Of a DNA stretch of 64,000 bases, positions 17,281 to 27,257 are shown one piece after another (the stretch's first letter is position 1; every line of letters starts with the position of its first letter). A program made the translations under genes and the position numbers. Source of the DNA: Microbacterium rhizomatis (GTDB lineage: Bacteria; Actinomycetota; Actinomycetes; Actinomycetales; Microbacteriaceae). The notes under the pieces were generated by a model. It did no database searches. It saw only the letters and a program-made list of their open reading frames with translations, and was not told the DNA's origin. The stretch is taken from assembly GCF_008710745.1 (NCBI RefSeq), contig NZ_VYSA01000002.1, forward strand, positions 310,001 to 374,000, in the 5' to 3' direction.

Positions 17281-17922
17281 TCACCAGAGCTCGTCGACGC
17301 GCGGAGCGACGCCGAGCACGTAATCGATGCTCACCGGGAAGCACTCGTTGAACAGCTCGGTCATGCCCGTGTCCGCGCCGTACTCGTCGGTGATGCGGAG
17401 CCCCACCATCGTGTTGATGAGCATCCCTGCCGCGAGGAACTTCTGCGCCTCCTCGGCCGAGAACCCGGCCCCGCCCTCGGCCGGATCGTCGCGCAGGTAG
17501 CGCCAGACCTGGGCGAACCCCTCGCGCGCACGCGGACCGATCACGGGGTGGGAGCCGAGCAGGAAGGCGTGCGAGAGGATCTGGTGCAGCCCCCGCACCT
17601 CGAGGAGCCCGAGGTAGGCCGCGCCCATCGCGTCACTGCGAGCCTGCAGGTCATCGCCGCGCGGCGCGGAGCGGAACGCGGCCAGCAGACGATCGAGCGC
17701 ATCCTGGAGCGCGGCGAGGAACAGGTTCTCTTTCGTGCCGAACAGTCGCACCACGTAGGGCTGGCTGACGGATGCCGCCCGAGCAACCTCGTCGGTCGTC
17801 GTCCCGACGTACCCGCGGGCGCCGAACACGGCGATCGCCGCTTCGATGATCTGCGCGCGACGCTCCTCCGAACTGAGACGGCGCGAGGCATCCTGGCTGG
17901 TTCTCTCACTCACGCTTGACAT
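17281..17922 (-). CDS. TetR family transcriptional repressor
   Basis: 213 residues. The N-terminal helix-turn-helix is clear: RRAQIIEAAIAVFGARGYVGTTT then VARAASVSQPYVVRLFGTKENLFLAAL (about 20-70). The C-terminal ligand domain is typical in length. It is divergent from an EmrB/QacA-type exporter at 18006, and two near-identical inverted repeats fill the spacer, the first touching this gene's start codon. It is inferred to repress itself and the exporter until the exporter's substrate binds. Confidence 0.88.
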   Translation of the reverse strand: MSSVSERTSQDASRRLSSEERRAQIIEAAIAVFGARGYVGTTTDEVARAASVSQPYVVRLFGTKENLFLAALQDALDRLLAAFRSAPRGDDLQARSDAMGAAYLGLLEVRGLHQILSHAFLLGSHPVIGPRAREGFAQVWRYLRDDPAEGGAGFSAEEAQKFLAAGMLINTMVGLRITDEYGADTGMTELFNECFPVSIDYVLGVAPRVDELW

Positions 17923-17972
17923 GTTATCAGTCGATTACTACATTGAGCAGAAGCAAGTAATCATCCGATTAC
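17923..17972. promoter_or_regulatory. Twin TetR operators
   Basis: Two inverted repeats of one design, six-base half-sites with a 4-nt spacer: GTTATC-AGTC-GATTAC (17923-17938) and GTAATC-ATCC-GATTAC (17957-17972), with centres 34 bp (about three helical turns) apart. They are in the only space between divergent tetR and the exporter. The exporter's ribosome site AAGGA (17995-17999) lies downstream. Confidence 0.75.
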
Positions 17973-18005
17973 AACGGTTGCCCCAGACGAGAAGAAGGAT
18001 CAGTC

Positions 18006-19460
18006 ATGTCCCTTTCCCCCCGCGCCGCGGACGGCCGCAGGACCCGTCCGTTCGGGCTCGTCATCGCTGCCGCATCCCTCCCGATGTTCATGGCGACCCT
18101 CGACAACCTGGTCATGACCAACGCGCTGCCCGTGCTGCACGCCGAGCTCGGCGCGACGGTCGAGCAGCTGCAGTGGTTCGTCAACGCATACACGCTGGCC
18201 TTCGCGAGCACGATCCTCATCGCCTCCGCCCTCGGCGACCGGTTCGGGCGGCGTACGGTCTTCCTGATCGGGATCGGCATCTTCGCTGCCGGGTCCGTCG
18301 CGGCTGCGCTGAGCACCGATCCGACCCAGCTCATCGTCGCGAGGGCCGTCCAAGGCTTCGGCGGCGCCGGCGTGCTCCCTCTCTCCCTCGCCCTCCTCGC
18401 CGGCGGTGTCACCGCCGAGCGCAGGCCGCTCGCGATCGGCATATGGGGCGGCATCTCGGGCCTCGGCGTCGCGGTCGGCCCCCTCGTCGGCGGCGCGGTC
18501 ATGTCGGGATGGAACTGGCAGGCGATCTTCTGGCTCAACGTGCCTGTCGCGGTCATCGCCATCCCGCTCGCATTCTTCGCCCTGCGCAACGACTTCGGCG
18601 CCCGTCAACGCATCGACGTACTCGGCGCTGCGCTGGCCGGCGCGGGGGTGCTGGCCATCGTTCTGGGAATCGTCCGCGGCAACGACGACGGCTGGTCATC
18701 GGTGCCCGTGGTGACCGAGCTCGCCCTGGGCGCGGTGCTGATCGCGGCATTCCTGTTCTGGCAGACACGTTCGCGGGCCCCGCTCATGCCGCTTCGGCTC
18801 TTCCGCGACCGATCATTCTCTGTCACGAACGTCGTCGGCTTCGCGTTCAGCTTCGGCACGTTCGGCGCGATCTTCATCCTCATCCAGTACATGCAGGTCG
18901 TACAGGGCTCCACGCCTCTCCAGGCCGCCGTGCAGACCACCCCGTGGACGCTGGCGCCCATGATCGTCGCACCCCTCGCGGGAATCTTCGCGCCCCGCGT
19001 CGGAACGAGGCTCTTGCTCGTCAGCGGGCTCTTCCTGCAGGGCGTGGCCCTGGCCTGGCTGGCGCTGGTGCTGTCGACCGATCTGGACTACGCGGCCCTC
19101 GTCGTGCCCTTCATCCTCGCCGGCGTCGGGATGGGTCTGGTCTTCGCCCCGTCGGCGACCGCCCTGCTGGCCACGCTGGGGGTCATCGACCACGCGAAAG
19201 CGTCCGGAGTCAACTCGACGGTCCGCGAGATCGGCGTCGCCCTCGGCACCGCCGTCATGACCGCGATCTTCGTGGGGGCCGGCGGGCAGCTCGCGCCCGA
19301 CCTCTACGTCGACGCCGCCCGCCCGGCCGTCATGACGGGCGCCGTGGTGCTGTTCGTCGGCATGATCGTGGCGCTGTGGCTGCCCGCGGGCCGCTCGACG
19401 GCGCCGGAGGAGGATGAGGTGGCCCCGGCATCCGACACTCCGGCGCTCGTCGAGGCCTGA
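18006..19460 (+). CDS. MFS multidrug exporter, DHA2 (EmrB/QacA) type
   Basis: 484 residues with about 14 predicted membrane helices. Family signatures are present: ASLPMFMATLDNLVMTNALP in helix 1 (the D1-type Asp), QWFVNAYTLAFAS, GDRFGRRTVFL (motif A), ARAVQGFGGAGVLPLSLALL, and WGGISGLGVAVGPLVGGAV (motif C of proton antiporters). It should use the proton gradient to expel hydrophobic compounds. AAGGA lies 6 nt before ATG. Control by the divergent TetR repressor is supported by the twin operators. Confidence 0.92.
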   Translation: MSLSPRAADGRRTRPFGLVIAAASLPMFMATLDNLVMTNALPVLHAELGATVEQLQWFVNAYTLAFASTILIASALGDRFGRRTVFLIGIGIFAAGSVAAALSTDPTQLIVARAVQGFGGAGVLPLSLALLAGGVTAERRPLAIGIWGGISGLGVAVGPLVGGAVMSGWNWQAIFWLNVPVAVIAIPLAFFALRNDFGARQRIDVLGAALAGAGVLAIVLGIVRGNDDGWSSVPVVTELALGAVLIAAFLFWQTRSRAPLMPLRLFRDRSFSVTNVVGFAFSFGTFGAIFILIQYMQVVQGSTPLQAAVQTTPWTLAPMIVAPLAGIFAPRVGTRLLLVSGLFLQGVALAWLALVLSTDLDYAALVVPFILAGVGMGLVFAPSATALLATLGVIDHAKASGVNSTVREIGVALGTAVMTAIFVGAGGQLAPDLYVDAARPAVMTGAVVLFVGMIVALWLPAGRSTAPEEDEVAPASDTPALVEA

Positions 19461-19474
19461 CACCGCGTCACCGG

Positions 19475-19524
19475 CTCCTTCCACCTCCCGCCTCCTTCCA
19501 CCTCCCGGCTCCTTCCACCTCCCG
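19475..19524. repeat. Three tandem 16-bp units
   Basis: CTCCTTCCACCTCCCG occurs at 19475-19490, 19492-19507 and 19509-19524 (period 17), directly before palindromic element copy 2. Confidence 0.85.
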
Positions 19525-19527
19525 CCG

Positions 19528-19613
19528 GTGCACAACGCAGGACCGATCCTTCGATATCGAGCCCCAGGCCACTCTGGGCCCCTTAATCGAGGGATCGGTC
19601 CTGCGTTGTGCAC
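19528..19613. repeat. Palindromic intergenic element, family 1 copy 2
   Basis: The most perfect copy. Arms 19528-19549 and 19592-19613 are 22-bp exact complements containing GCACAACGCAGGA, and the pairing continues 6 bp more with one mismatch. An inner CCCCAG/CTGGGG-type pairing lies in the loop. It lies between convergent genes and would also act as a bidirectional terminator if transcribed. Confidence 0.85.
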
Positions 19614-19675
19614 GACAAACGCAGGAGCGAGAGCAGAGAAGTCGAGGCGTGCGGCGGGGAGACACGACCGCCTTC

Positions 19676-21364
19676 TCACCTGGCTCGCGCGACCCGCCCC
19701 TCTTCCCACACCGGCTCGTCGGCCTCGTAGACGTCGCCGTCGGCTCCGAAGACGAGAAATCGGTCGAAGGATCGGGCGAACCATCGGTCGTGGGTGACGG
19801 CGAGCACCGTCCCCTCGAAGCGCGCGAGCGCGAGTTCGAGGGCTTCGGCGGAGGCGAGGTCGAGGTTGTCGGTGGGCTCGTCCAGAAGCAGCAACGTCGT
19901 GCCAGACAGCTCGAGCAGGAGAATCTGGAACCTGGCCTGCTGCCCGCCGGACAGCGTCTCGAACGACTGTTGCGCCTGGCCGACCAACCCGTAGCGGTCC
20001 AGCGCCGAACTCGCCGCTTCCCGCGCCATGCCCTGCCGGTCGTCGTCGCCGCGGTGCAGCAGATCGAGCAGCGTCCTGCCCGTGAACTCCGGATGCCGGT
20101 GGGTCTGCGCGAACCATCCGGGCACCACTCTCGCACCGAGCACCGCACGCCCGGTGTGCGCGACGGGCTCGAGGCCGGAACCTACGCTCGTGCGATGGCC
20201 GAGCCGCGCGTCCGGTTCGCTGCCGCCGCGCGCGAGCATCCGCAGGAAGTGCGACTTTCCTGATCCGTTCGAACCCAGCACCGCGACGCGGTCACCGAAC
20301 CACACCTCGAGGTCGAACGGCTTCATGAGGCCGGTGAGTTCGAGCTTCTCGGCGATGACGGCCCGCTTACCGGTGCGCGCGCCGCGCAGGCGCAGCTGGA
20401 GGTCCTGCTCAGGTGGGCGCTCCTCCGGCGGCCCCGCGGCTTCGAAGCGTGCGAGGCGTGTCTGTGCCGCTCGATACCGCGAGGCGAACTCGTCGCTCGC
20501 CGTCGCTTTGGCGCGCATGGTCGCGACCAGCGTGCGGAGCTTGGTGTGCTCCTCGTCCCAGCGCCGGCGCAGCTCGTCGAGTCGGCTCATCCGCTCCTCG
20601 CGGGCCGCGGCGTAGGTGCGGAAGGATCCACCGTGCACCCACGCGGTGCTGCCGGCTGCGCCGGCCTCGAGGGTCACGATGCGGTCGGTCGCACACGCCA
20701 GCAGTTCGCGGTCGTGCGAGACGAGGAGCACCGTCTTCGGCGTCGCCTTCAGCTGCGCCTCGAGCCAGCGTTTGGCGGGAACGTCGAGGTAGTTGTCGGG
20801 CTCGTCCAGCAGCAGCACGTCGTCGGGTCCGCGCAGGAGCGCCTCGAGCACGAGTCGCTTCTGCTCGCCACCCGACAGCGTCGACAGCGAACGGAACCGA
20901 GCCCGCTCGAACGGCAGCCCGAGGGCTGCCGTCGTGCACCGGTCCCAGACGGTCTCGTGCTCGTACCCACCGGCGTCCGCATAATCTGCCAGCGCCGACG
21001 CGTACCGGAGCTGGGTGTCGGTGTGGTCGCGCTCGATGATGGCGAGTTCGGCTGCCTCGAGCTCCTCCGCAGCCCCCCGCACACGTACCGGCGCAACCTC
21101 GATGAGCAGGTCGTGCACGGTCGTGCCGTCTCGCCCGTGACCGACGAACTGGTCCATGACGCCGAGACCGCCGCCGATGGACACCGCGCCGCCGTGGGCG
21201 CGTTCGTCGCCCCGGACGATACGCAGCAGCGTCGACTTACCCGCGCCGTTCGGGCCGATGAGGGCGGTGGTCGAGCCCTCGCCGACGCGGAAGGTGACCT
21301 CGTCCAGCAACGGGCGTCCGTCCGGGAGCACGAAAGAGACGCCGTTGATGTCGATGTATCCCAC
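19676..21364 (-). CDS. ABC-F family ATPase
   Basis: 562 residues with two ABC cassettes and no membrane segment. First cassette: IGPNGAGKST, STLSGGEQKRL, VLLLDEPDNYLD. Second: LGSNGSGKSHFLR, ETLSGGQQARFQ, LLLLDEPTDNLD. The inter-cassette linker is charged and helical (REERMSRLDELRRRWDEEHTKL). It differs from the ABC-F at 8415 by its longer linker and by DEPDNYLD and DEPTDNLD instead of DEPTNHLD. Ribosome protection or a translation-factor role is inferred from the family. GTG 21364 (start of GYIDINGVSF) was chosen; an upstream GTG at 21388 is possible. Confidence 0.85.
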   Translation of the reverse strand: MGYIDINGVSFVLPDGRPLLDEVTFRVGEGSTTALIGPNGAGKSTLLRIVRGDERAHGGAVSIGGGLGVMDQFVGHGRDGTTVHDLLIEVAPVRVRGAAEELEAAELAIIERDHTDTQLRYASALADYADAGGYEHETVWDRCTTAALGLPFERARFRSLSTLSGGEQKRLVLEALLRGPDDVLLLDEPDNYLDVPAKRWLEAQLKATPKTVLLVSHDRELLACATDRIVTLEAGAAGSTAWVHGGSFRTYAAAREERMSRLDELRRRWDEEHTKLRTLVATMRAKATASDEFASRYRAAQTRLARFEAAGPPEERPPEQDLQLRLRGARTGKRAVIAEKLELTGLMKPFDLEVWFGDRVAVLGSNGSGKSHFLRMLARGGSEPDARLGHRTSVGSGLEPVAHTGRAVLGARVVPGWFAQTHRHPEFTGRTLLDLLHRGDDDRQGMAREAASSALDRYGLVGQAQQSFETLSGGQQARFQILLLELSGTTLLLLDEPTDNLDLASAEALELALARFEGTVLAVTHDRWFARSFDRFLVFGADGDVYEADEPVWEEGRVARAR

Positions 21365-21476
21365 GTCGATGCTTTCGGTCCGTCGCACCCGCGATCAGGA
21401 GTGGGTGGCTCGGCGATGGCGAGCCGATCAGTCTATCCGGGGCCCGGTGTCACGGCCAGTGCGCGGGACCTGAGGG

Positions 21477-22121
21477 TCAGGATGCCCCAGCCGCCGCACG
21501 TCGCATCGCACGTCGTCGCAAGAGCGCCGTGAGGGGGCCGTTGAGGAAGTACGCGCAGAAGCCCCAGGACCCGAGCCAGGGCGAGGCGACTGCGGCGATC
21601 GCTCCGCAGATGACGGCGGCCAGACCCCCCGCTCCCTCCGTGGGGATGTCGGCTGCCGCGTCCGGAGTGAGCAGGTGCCCGTGCCGCGCCGCCGCCCACC
21701 GCCACGAGAGGTGGCCGAAAAGCGCCGCGAAGAAGAAGTTGATCGGAAGCAGCATCCGTCCGGCGTAGAACGTGGAATAGTCCGACACCAGGCTCGTAGT
21801 GAAGGGGATCAGCACGACGAACAGCAGCCGGGCGGCGTTGAGCCAGACCAGGGTGACGTCGACGCGGGCGATCCCGCGGAACTGCCCGAGATGGATGAAC
21901 CACAGCCCGCTCAGCAGCGCGAAACTCACGCCGAAGCTCATGAAGCTGGGCCACATCCGCGCGAGCGCGGCCCACAGCTCGGCATCGGTCTGAATCTGCC
22001 CGAGGGCGGCCGTGGTCAGGTCGAGGACGAGCAGGGTCGCCGCGATCGCGAAGACGCCGTCGGTGTACGCCTCCAGGCGTGCCGTGGAATAGTACGTCGG
22101 GGCCGGCCGCTCCTTTGCCAT
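21477..22121 (-). CDS. TMEM175/DUF1211-type potassium channel-like protein
   Basis: 214 residues with about six helices. The first helix carries RLEAYTDGVFAIAATLLVLDL, the bacterial version of the TMEM175 signature (usually FSDGVFAIA); here Tyr-Thr replaces Phe-Ser before the Asp. Other segments are SFGVSFALLSGLWFIHLGQF and LLPINFFFAALFGHLSW. Bacterial TMEM175 proteins are tetrameric potassium channels of low selectivity. A TACCGT box lies 6 nt before ATG 22121, so it is probably expressed from its own leaderless mRNA. Confidence 0.82.
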   Translation of the reverse strand: MAKERPAPTYYSTARLEAYTDGVFAIAATLLVLDLTTAALGQIQTDAELWAALARMWPSFMSFGVSFALLSGLWFIHLGQFRGIARVDVTLVWLNAARLLFVVLIPFTTSLVSDYSTFYAGRMLLPINFFFAALFGHLSWRWAAARHGHLLTPDAAADIPTEGAGGLAAVICGAIAAVASPWLGSWGFCAYFLNGPLTALLRRRAMRRAAAGAS

Positions 22122-22145
22122 GAAGACACGGTAGCGGGCGCCGGC

Positions 22146-23678
<1,533 letters not shown>

Positions 23679-23753
23679 TCAGACGGGCGAAGTCGCGGAG
23701 ATTTCCCGCGTAGCGATTCTAACGGCCGAGGCTTGGAGGTATTCCCGACAGAG

Positions 23754-23783
23754 TCCTGATATCGGGTCCGGAGTAGGTATGAT
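23754..23783 (+). promoter_or_regulatory. Possible promoter of the livHMGF operon
   Basis: TATGAT (23778-23783) with a poor -35 near 23754-23759 in the 293-bp divergent space. The transcript would carry an approximately 150-nt leader without a recognisable riboswitch. A GGAGGA ribosome site precedes ATG 23942. Confidence 0.35.
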
Positions 23784-23941
23784 TCCCCCACCTCCTCCTG
23801 AGGGCGGCGCCATCGATGCTGATGAACGGTGCCCAATGAGCGGAGGGTCGAAACACCCCTGACACATGCGAGTCCTAGTGTTCTTCGACAAGCACGCGTG
23901 CCGTCCTGCACTCATGCTTTCTCTGATACCCGTGGAGGACG

Positions 23942-25279
23942 ATGACCGTGCAACTTGCGCACAGGTTGGTCTCATCGCGACGCCGAGCGGCCGGCATCGC
24001 CGCTCTGGTCGTCGCCATAGGCCTTCTGCTCACACTCCTCGTACCCGCGAGCCCCGCGCGCGCGGCCGAGGTGTGCACCGCCAACGCCACCACCGCCTGC
24101 ATCCAGGGCACCATCCGCACGAGCGATGGCAAGCCTGCGAGCGGGGTGAAGCTGACGATCACCGGTCCCGCCGCCACGAACCCGTCCACGACGACGGACG
24201 ACACCGGCAAATGGGTCTTCGCCGTGACGAAGGACGGCTCCTACGTCGTGAAGATCGATAAGGAGTCGCTTCCCGACGGGCAGTTCCTCGCGAGCGACGA
24301 GACCCGCACGGTCGCTGCGGCGCTCGGGTCCAACTCCTCCGCCATCTTCAACCTGAGCAACAGCGCCGACGGCGCCGCCGCCTCGTCCGGCGGATTCGAC
24401 TGGCAGCGGTTCTGGCAGCAGTTCGCCCAGGGCATCCGGCTCGGCCTTCTGCTCGCCCTCGCAGCGCTGGGCCTGTCCCTGGTCTTCGGAACGACCGGCC
24501 TCAGCAACTTCGCCCAGGGCGAGATGGTGAGCCTCGGCGGCGTGCTGGCCTGGTTCTTCATGCCGATCTTCGGGGAGAACCTGTGGCTCGCGGGCCTGGC
24601 CGCGGTGGTGGTGATGGCCGGGTTCGGATGGGTTCAGGATGCCGGACTCTGGCGTCCGCTGCGAAAGAAGCGCCTCAGCCTGACGCAGATGATGATCGTC
24701 TCGATCGGCCTGTCGATCGCCCTCCAGTACGTCCTGCAGCTCTGGATCGGCGCAGGCACCGTCCGCATCGACCGGTCGACGCCGCAGACGGTGACCCTGC
24801 TCGGGATCACCCTCACGGTCCAGTCGTACATCGCGATGGCGATCGCGATCGTCGCGATCGCGGCAGTGGGACTCGGCCTCCTCTTCACTCGCTTCGGGCG
24901 GGCGACCCGTGCGGTGTCGGACAACCCGGCGCTCGCATCGGCGTCGGGGATCGACGTGGATCGGGTCATCCGCGGAGTCTGGACGATCGGTGCGGGCCTT
25001 GCGGGCCTCTCGGGCGTGCTGCTGGGACTGGTCCTCAACGGCGTCGGATGGGAGACGGGTGGCCAGCTGCTGCTGCTCCTGTTCGCGGCCGTCACCCTCG
25101 GTGGCCTCGGTACGGCGTTCGGCGCCTTCGCCGGCGCCATGATCATCGGCCTCATCGTCGAGCTGACCAACATCTGGCTGCCCGGCGATCTCAAGTACGC
25201 GACGGCGCTTGCGCTGCTCATTCTCATCCTGCTGGTCAGACCACAGGGCATCTTCGGCCGCCGCGAGCGAGTCGGCTAA
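23942..25279 (+). CDS. livH: Branched-chain amino acid ABC permease LivH with an N-terminal exported beta-sandwich domain
   Basis: 445 residues, about 150 longer than usual LivH. Residues 1-42 are a signal sequence or first helix ending ASPARAAE. Residues about 43-135 form a carboxypeptidase-regulatory/CNA-B-like beta-sandwich (CIQGTIRTSDGKPASGVKLTITGP, TDDTGKWVFAV, GSYVVKIDKESLP). From about residue 155 the LivH permease follows, with LLALAALGLSLVFGTTGLSNFAQGEM, TQMMIVSIGLSIALQY, ATRAVSDNPALASASGID and VTLGGLGTAFGAFAGAMIIGL. The extra domain would lie outside the membrane and may contact the binding protein or wall; that is inference. It is first of four co-oriented genes, 12 bp before livM. 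Confidence 0.88.
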   Translation: MTVQLAHRLVSSRRRAAGIAALVVAIGLLLTLLVPASPARAAEVCTANATTACIQGTIRTSDGKPASGVKLTITGPAATNPSTTTDDTGKWVFAVTKDGSYVVKIDKESLPDGQFLASDETRTVAAALGSNSSAIFNLSNSADGAAASSGGFDWQRFWQQFAQGIRLGLLLALAALGLSLVFGTTGLSNFAQGEMVSLGGVLAWFFMPIFGENLWLAGLAAVVVMAGFGWVQDAGLWRPLRKKRLSLTQMMIVSIGLSIALQYVLQLWIGAGTVRIDRSTPQTVTLLGITLTVQSYIAMAIAIVAIAAVGLGLLFTRFGRATRAVSDNPALASASGIDVDRVIRGVWTIGAGLAGLSGVLLGLVLNGVGWETGGQLLLLLFAAVTLGGLGTAFGAFAGAMIIGLIVELTNIWLPGDLKYATALALLILILLVRPQGIFGRRERVG

Positions 25280-25291
25280 GGAGGAACAGAG

Positions 25292-26287
25292 ATGGACTTC
25301 TGGGGTTCCCTTTTCATGCAGCTGTCCGAGACGGCGATCGCGCCGGTCACGGCGGCATACGTCATCGCCGCGATCGGCCTGAACATCCACTTCGGATTCA
25401 CCGGGCTGATGAACATGGGCCAGGCCGGCTTCATGCTCCTCGGCGCATACGGCTTCGCCCTCACCGTCATCGCCGGTGGCGGGTTCTGGCTCGCCCTCCT
25501 GGTCTCGATCGTGGCGTGCGTGGCCTTCGCCTTCATCCTCGGTGTGCCCACACTGCGCCTGCGGGGCGACTACCTGGCGATCGTGACGATCTGCGCGGCC
25601 GAGATCGTGCGAATGGTCGGGCGGCTCGCGGCGCTGGCGAACGTGACGGGCGGATCGACGGGCCTGGTCGGACCGACCTACCGCGGTCCGTTCACCGACC
25701 TGTCGCCGCTGCCCCCGGGCAACACGCAGATCCTGTGGTTCAACTACCCGAACACCGACCCGGGCAGCGGCAACGACTGGTGGACGCGGCTCGTCGCATG
25801 GGGCCTGGTCGCGGTGTTCCTGCTCTTCACGTTCCTCGCGATGCGCAGCCCCTGGGGGCGTGTCCTCAAGGGCATCCGCGAAGACGAGGATGCGGTGCGC
25901 AGCCTCGGCAAGAGCTCGTACTCCTACAAGATGCAGTCGCTCATCATCGGCGGCGTGCTCGGCGGCATCGGCGGCGTGCTCATCGTGCTTCCGGCCTCCG
26001 TCCAGCCGGACGGCTTTAGCCGCACGCTGACCTTCAACCTGTGGACCGTGATGCTCCTCGGCGGTGCCGCGACGATCTTCGGACCGCTCCTGGGCGCGAT
26101 CATCTTCTTCGTGGTCCGCGTCGCGATCGTGCAGGTCGCGGGCGAATTCGTGCCCGCCTCCGTCCTGAACGCCCAGCAGACCCAGGCGATGTCGTGGGTT
26201 CTCATCGGCGTCGCCCTCATGCTCCTGGTGATCTTCCGACCACAGGGCATACTCGGAAACAAGAAGGAGCTGAGTTTCAATGCCTGA
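25292..26287 (+). CDS. livM: Branched-chain amino acid ABC permease LivM
   Basis: 331 residues with about nine helices. Family marks: AAIGLNIHFGFTGLMNMGQAGFMLLGAYG, GVPTLRLRGDYLAIVTICAAEIVR, the coupling-helix region SPWGRVLKGIREDEDAVRSLGK, and LLGGAATIFGPLLGAII. The short insertion PGNTQILWFNYPNTDPGSG is a predicted external loop. AGGAGG lies 7 nt before ATG. The coding region overlaps livG by 8 nt. Confidence 0.93.
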   Translation: MDFWGSLFMQLSETAIAPVTAAYVIAAIGLNIHFGFTGLMNMGQAGFMLLGAYGFALTVIAGGGFWLALLVSIVACVAFAFILGVPTLRLRGDYLAIVTICAAEIVRMVGRLAALANVTGGSTGLVGPTYRGPFTDLSPLPPGNTQILWFNYPNTDPGSGNDWWTRLVAWGLVAVFLLFTFLAMRSPWGRVLKGIREDEDAVRSLGKSSYSYKMQSLIIGGVLGGIGGVLIVLPASVQPDGFSRTLTFNLWTVMLLGGAATIFGPLLGAIIFFVVRVAIVQVAGEFVPASVLNAQQTQAMSWVLIGVALMLLVIFRPQGILGNKKELSFNA

Positions 26288-27257
26288 CCTCGGCCCGATC
26301 ACCACATCGATCCGCGCGCAGCTGTCGACCGTCCCCGAGACGCCCGGCTCGGCCAAGCCCGACCCGATCCTGGTCGTCGACAACATCACGCGCCACTTCG
26401 GCGGCATGACGGCCGTCGACGTGGACCACCTCGAGGTGCAGCGGGGCGCGATCACCGCGCTCATCGGGCCCAACGGGGCGGGGAAGACGACGTTCTTCAA
26501 CCTCATCACCGGGTTCGACAAACCCTCGAGCGCCAAGCGCCTGTTCGGCGGTCCGCCCAGCGAAGACGCCGCGCGCTGGTCGTTCGACGGCCGCACGCTC
26601 GGCAACACCGCAGCATCCAAAGTCGCGCGTGCCGGAATGGTGCGCACGTTCCAGCTCACCAAGGCGCTGTCTCGCATGACGGTGATCGAGAACATGCTGA
26701 TCGGAGCGAGCGGAAACCCGGGTGAGAACCTCGCGGTGGGCCTGATTCCCGCGCTGTGGTCGAAGGCCGAGAAGGCGAACACGCTGAAGGCCGAAGAGCT
26801 GCTGTCGCGATTCAAGCTCGACACGAAGCGGGACGACATGGCGGGGAGCCTGTCGGGCGGCCAGAAGAAGCTGCTCGAGATGGCCCGGGCGCTCATGAGC
26901 GACCCCCTGATGATCATGCTCGACGAGCCGATGGCCGGGGTGAACCCGGCACTCACGCAGAGCCTGCTCGAGCACATCAGGGCGCTCCGCGACGACGGAA
27001 CCACCGTCTTGTTCGTCGAGCACGACATGCACATGGTCCGCCACATCTCGGACTGGGTCGTCGTGATGGCCCAGGGCGAGATCGTCGCCGAGGGCGCCCC
27101 CGAGCTCGTGATGAAGAACCCCGCCGTGATCGACGCCTACCTCGGCGCCTACCACGACACCGATCTGGGTGACGATGCCGCCCTGACCACCGGACTGATC
27201 GACAAGATCGAGCAGCAGGTCGAGGCCGAGGTCGAAGCCGAGGAGGAATCGCGATGA
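26280..27257 (+). CDS. livG: Branched-chain amino acid ABC transporter ATPase LivG
   Basis: 325 residues, longer than the usual 255-300. An N-terminal extension (about 1-30) and an acidic C-terminal tail (QQVEAEVEAEEES) flank the ABC domain. Motifs: GPNGAGKTT (Walker A), the LivG Q-loop MVRTFQLTKALSRMTVIENM, GSLSGGQKKLLEMARAL (signature), IMLDEPMAGVNP (Walker B) and FVEHDMHMV (switch His). It powers uptake with LivF. A 4-nt overlap joins it to livF. Confidence 0.93.
   Translation: MPDLGPITTSIRAQLSTVPETPGSAKPDPILVVDNITRHFGGMTAVDVDHLEVQRGAITALIGPNGAGKTTFFNLITGFDKPSSAKRLFGGPPSEDAARWSFDGRTLGNTAASKVARAGMVRTFQLTKALSRMTVIENMLIGASGNPGENLAVGLIPALWSKAEKANTLKAEELLSRFKLDTKRDDMAGSLSGGQKKLLEMARALMSDPLMIMLDEPMAGVNPALTQSLLEHIRALRDDGTTVLFVEHDMHMVRHISDWVVVMAQGEIVAEGAPELVMKNPAVIDAYLGAYHDTDLGDDAALTTGLIDKIEQQVEAEVEAEEESR

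Noticed and set aside
23972..27046. Very long open frame (about 1,000 codons) on the reverse strand of livHMG
   Set aside because: It is antisense to four well-supported transporter genes; composition is His/Asp/Arg-rich as expected for a shadow frame in GC-rich DNA, with no domain.
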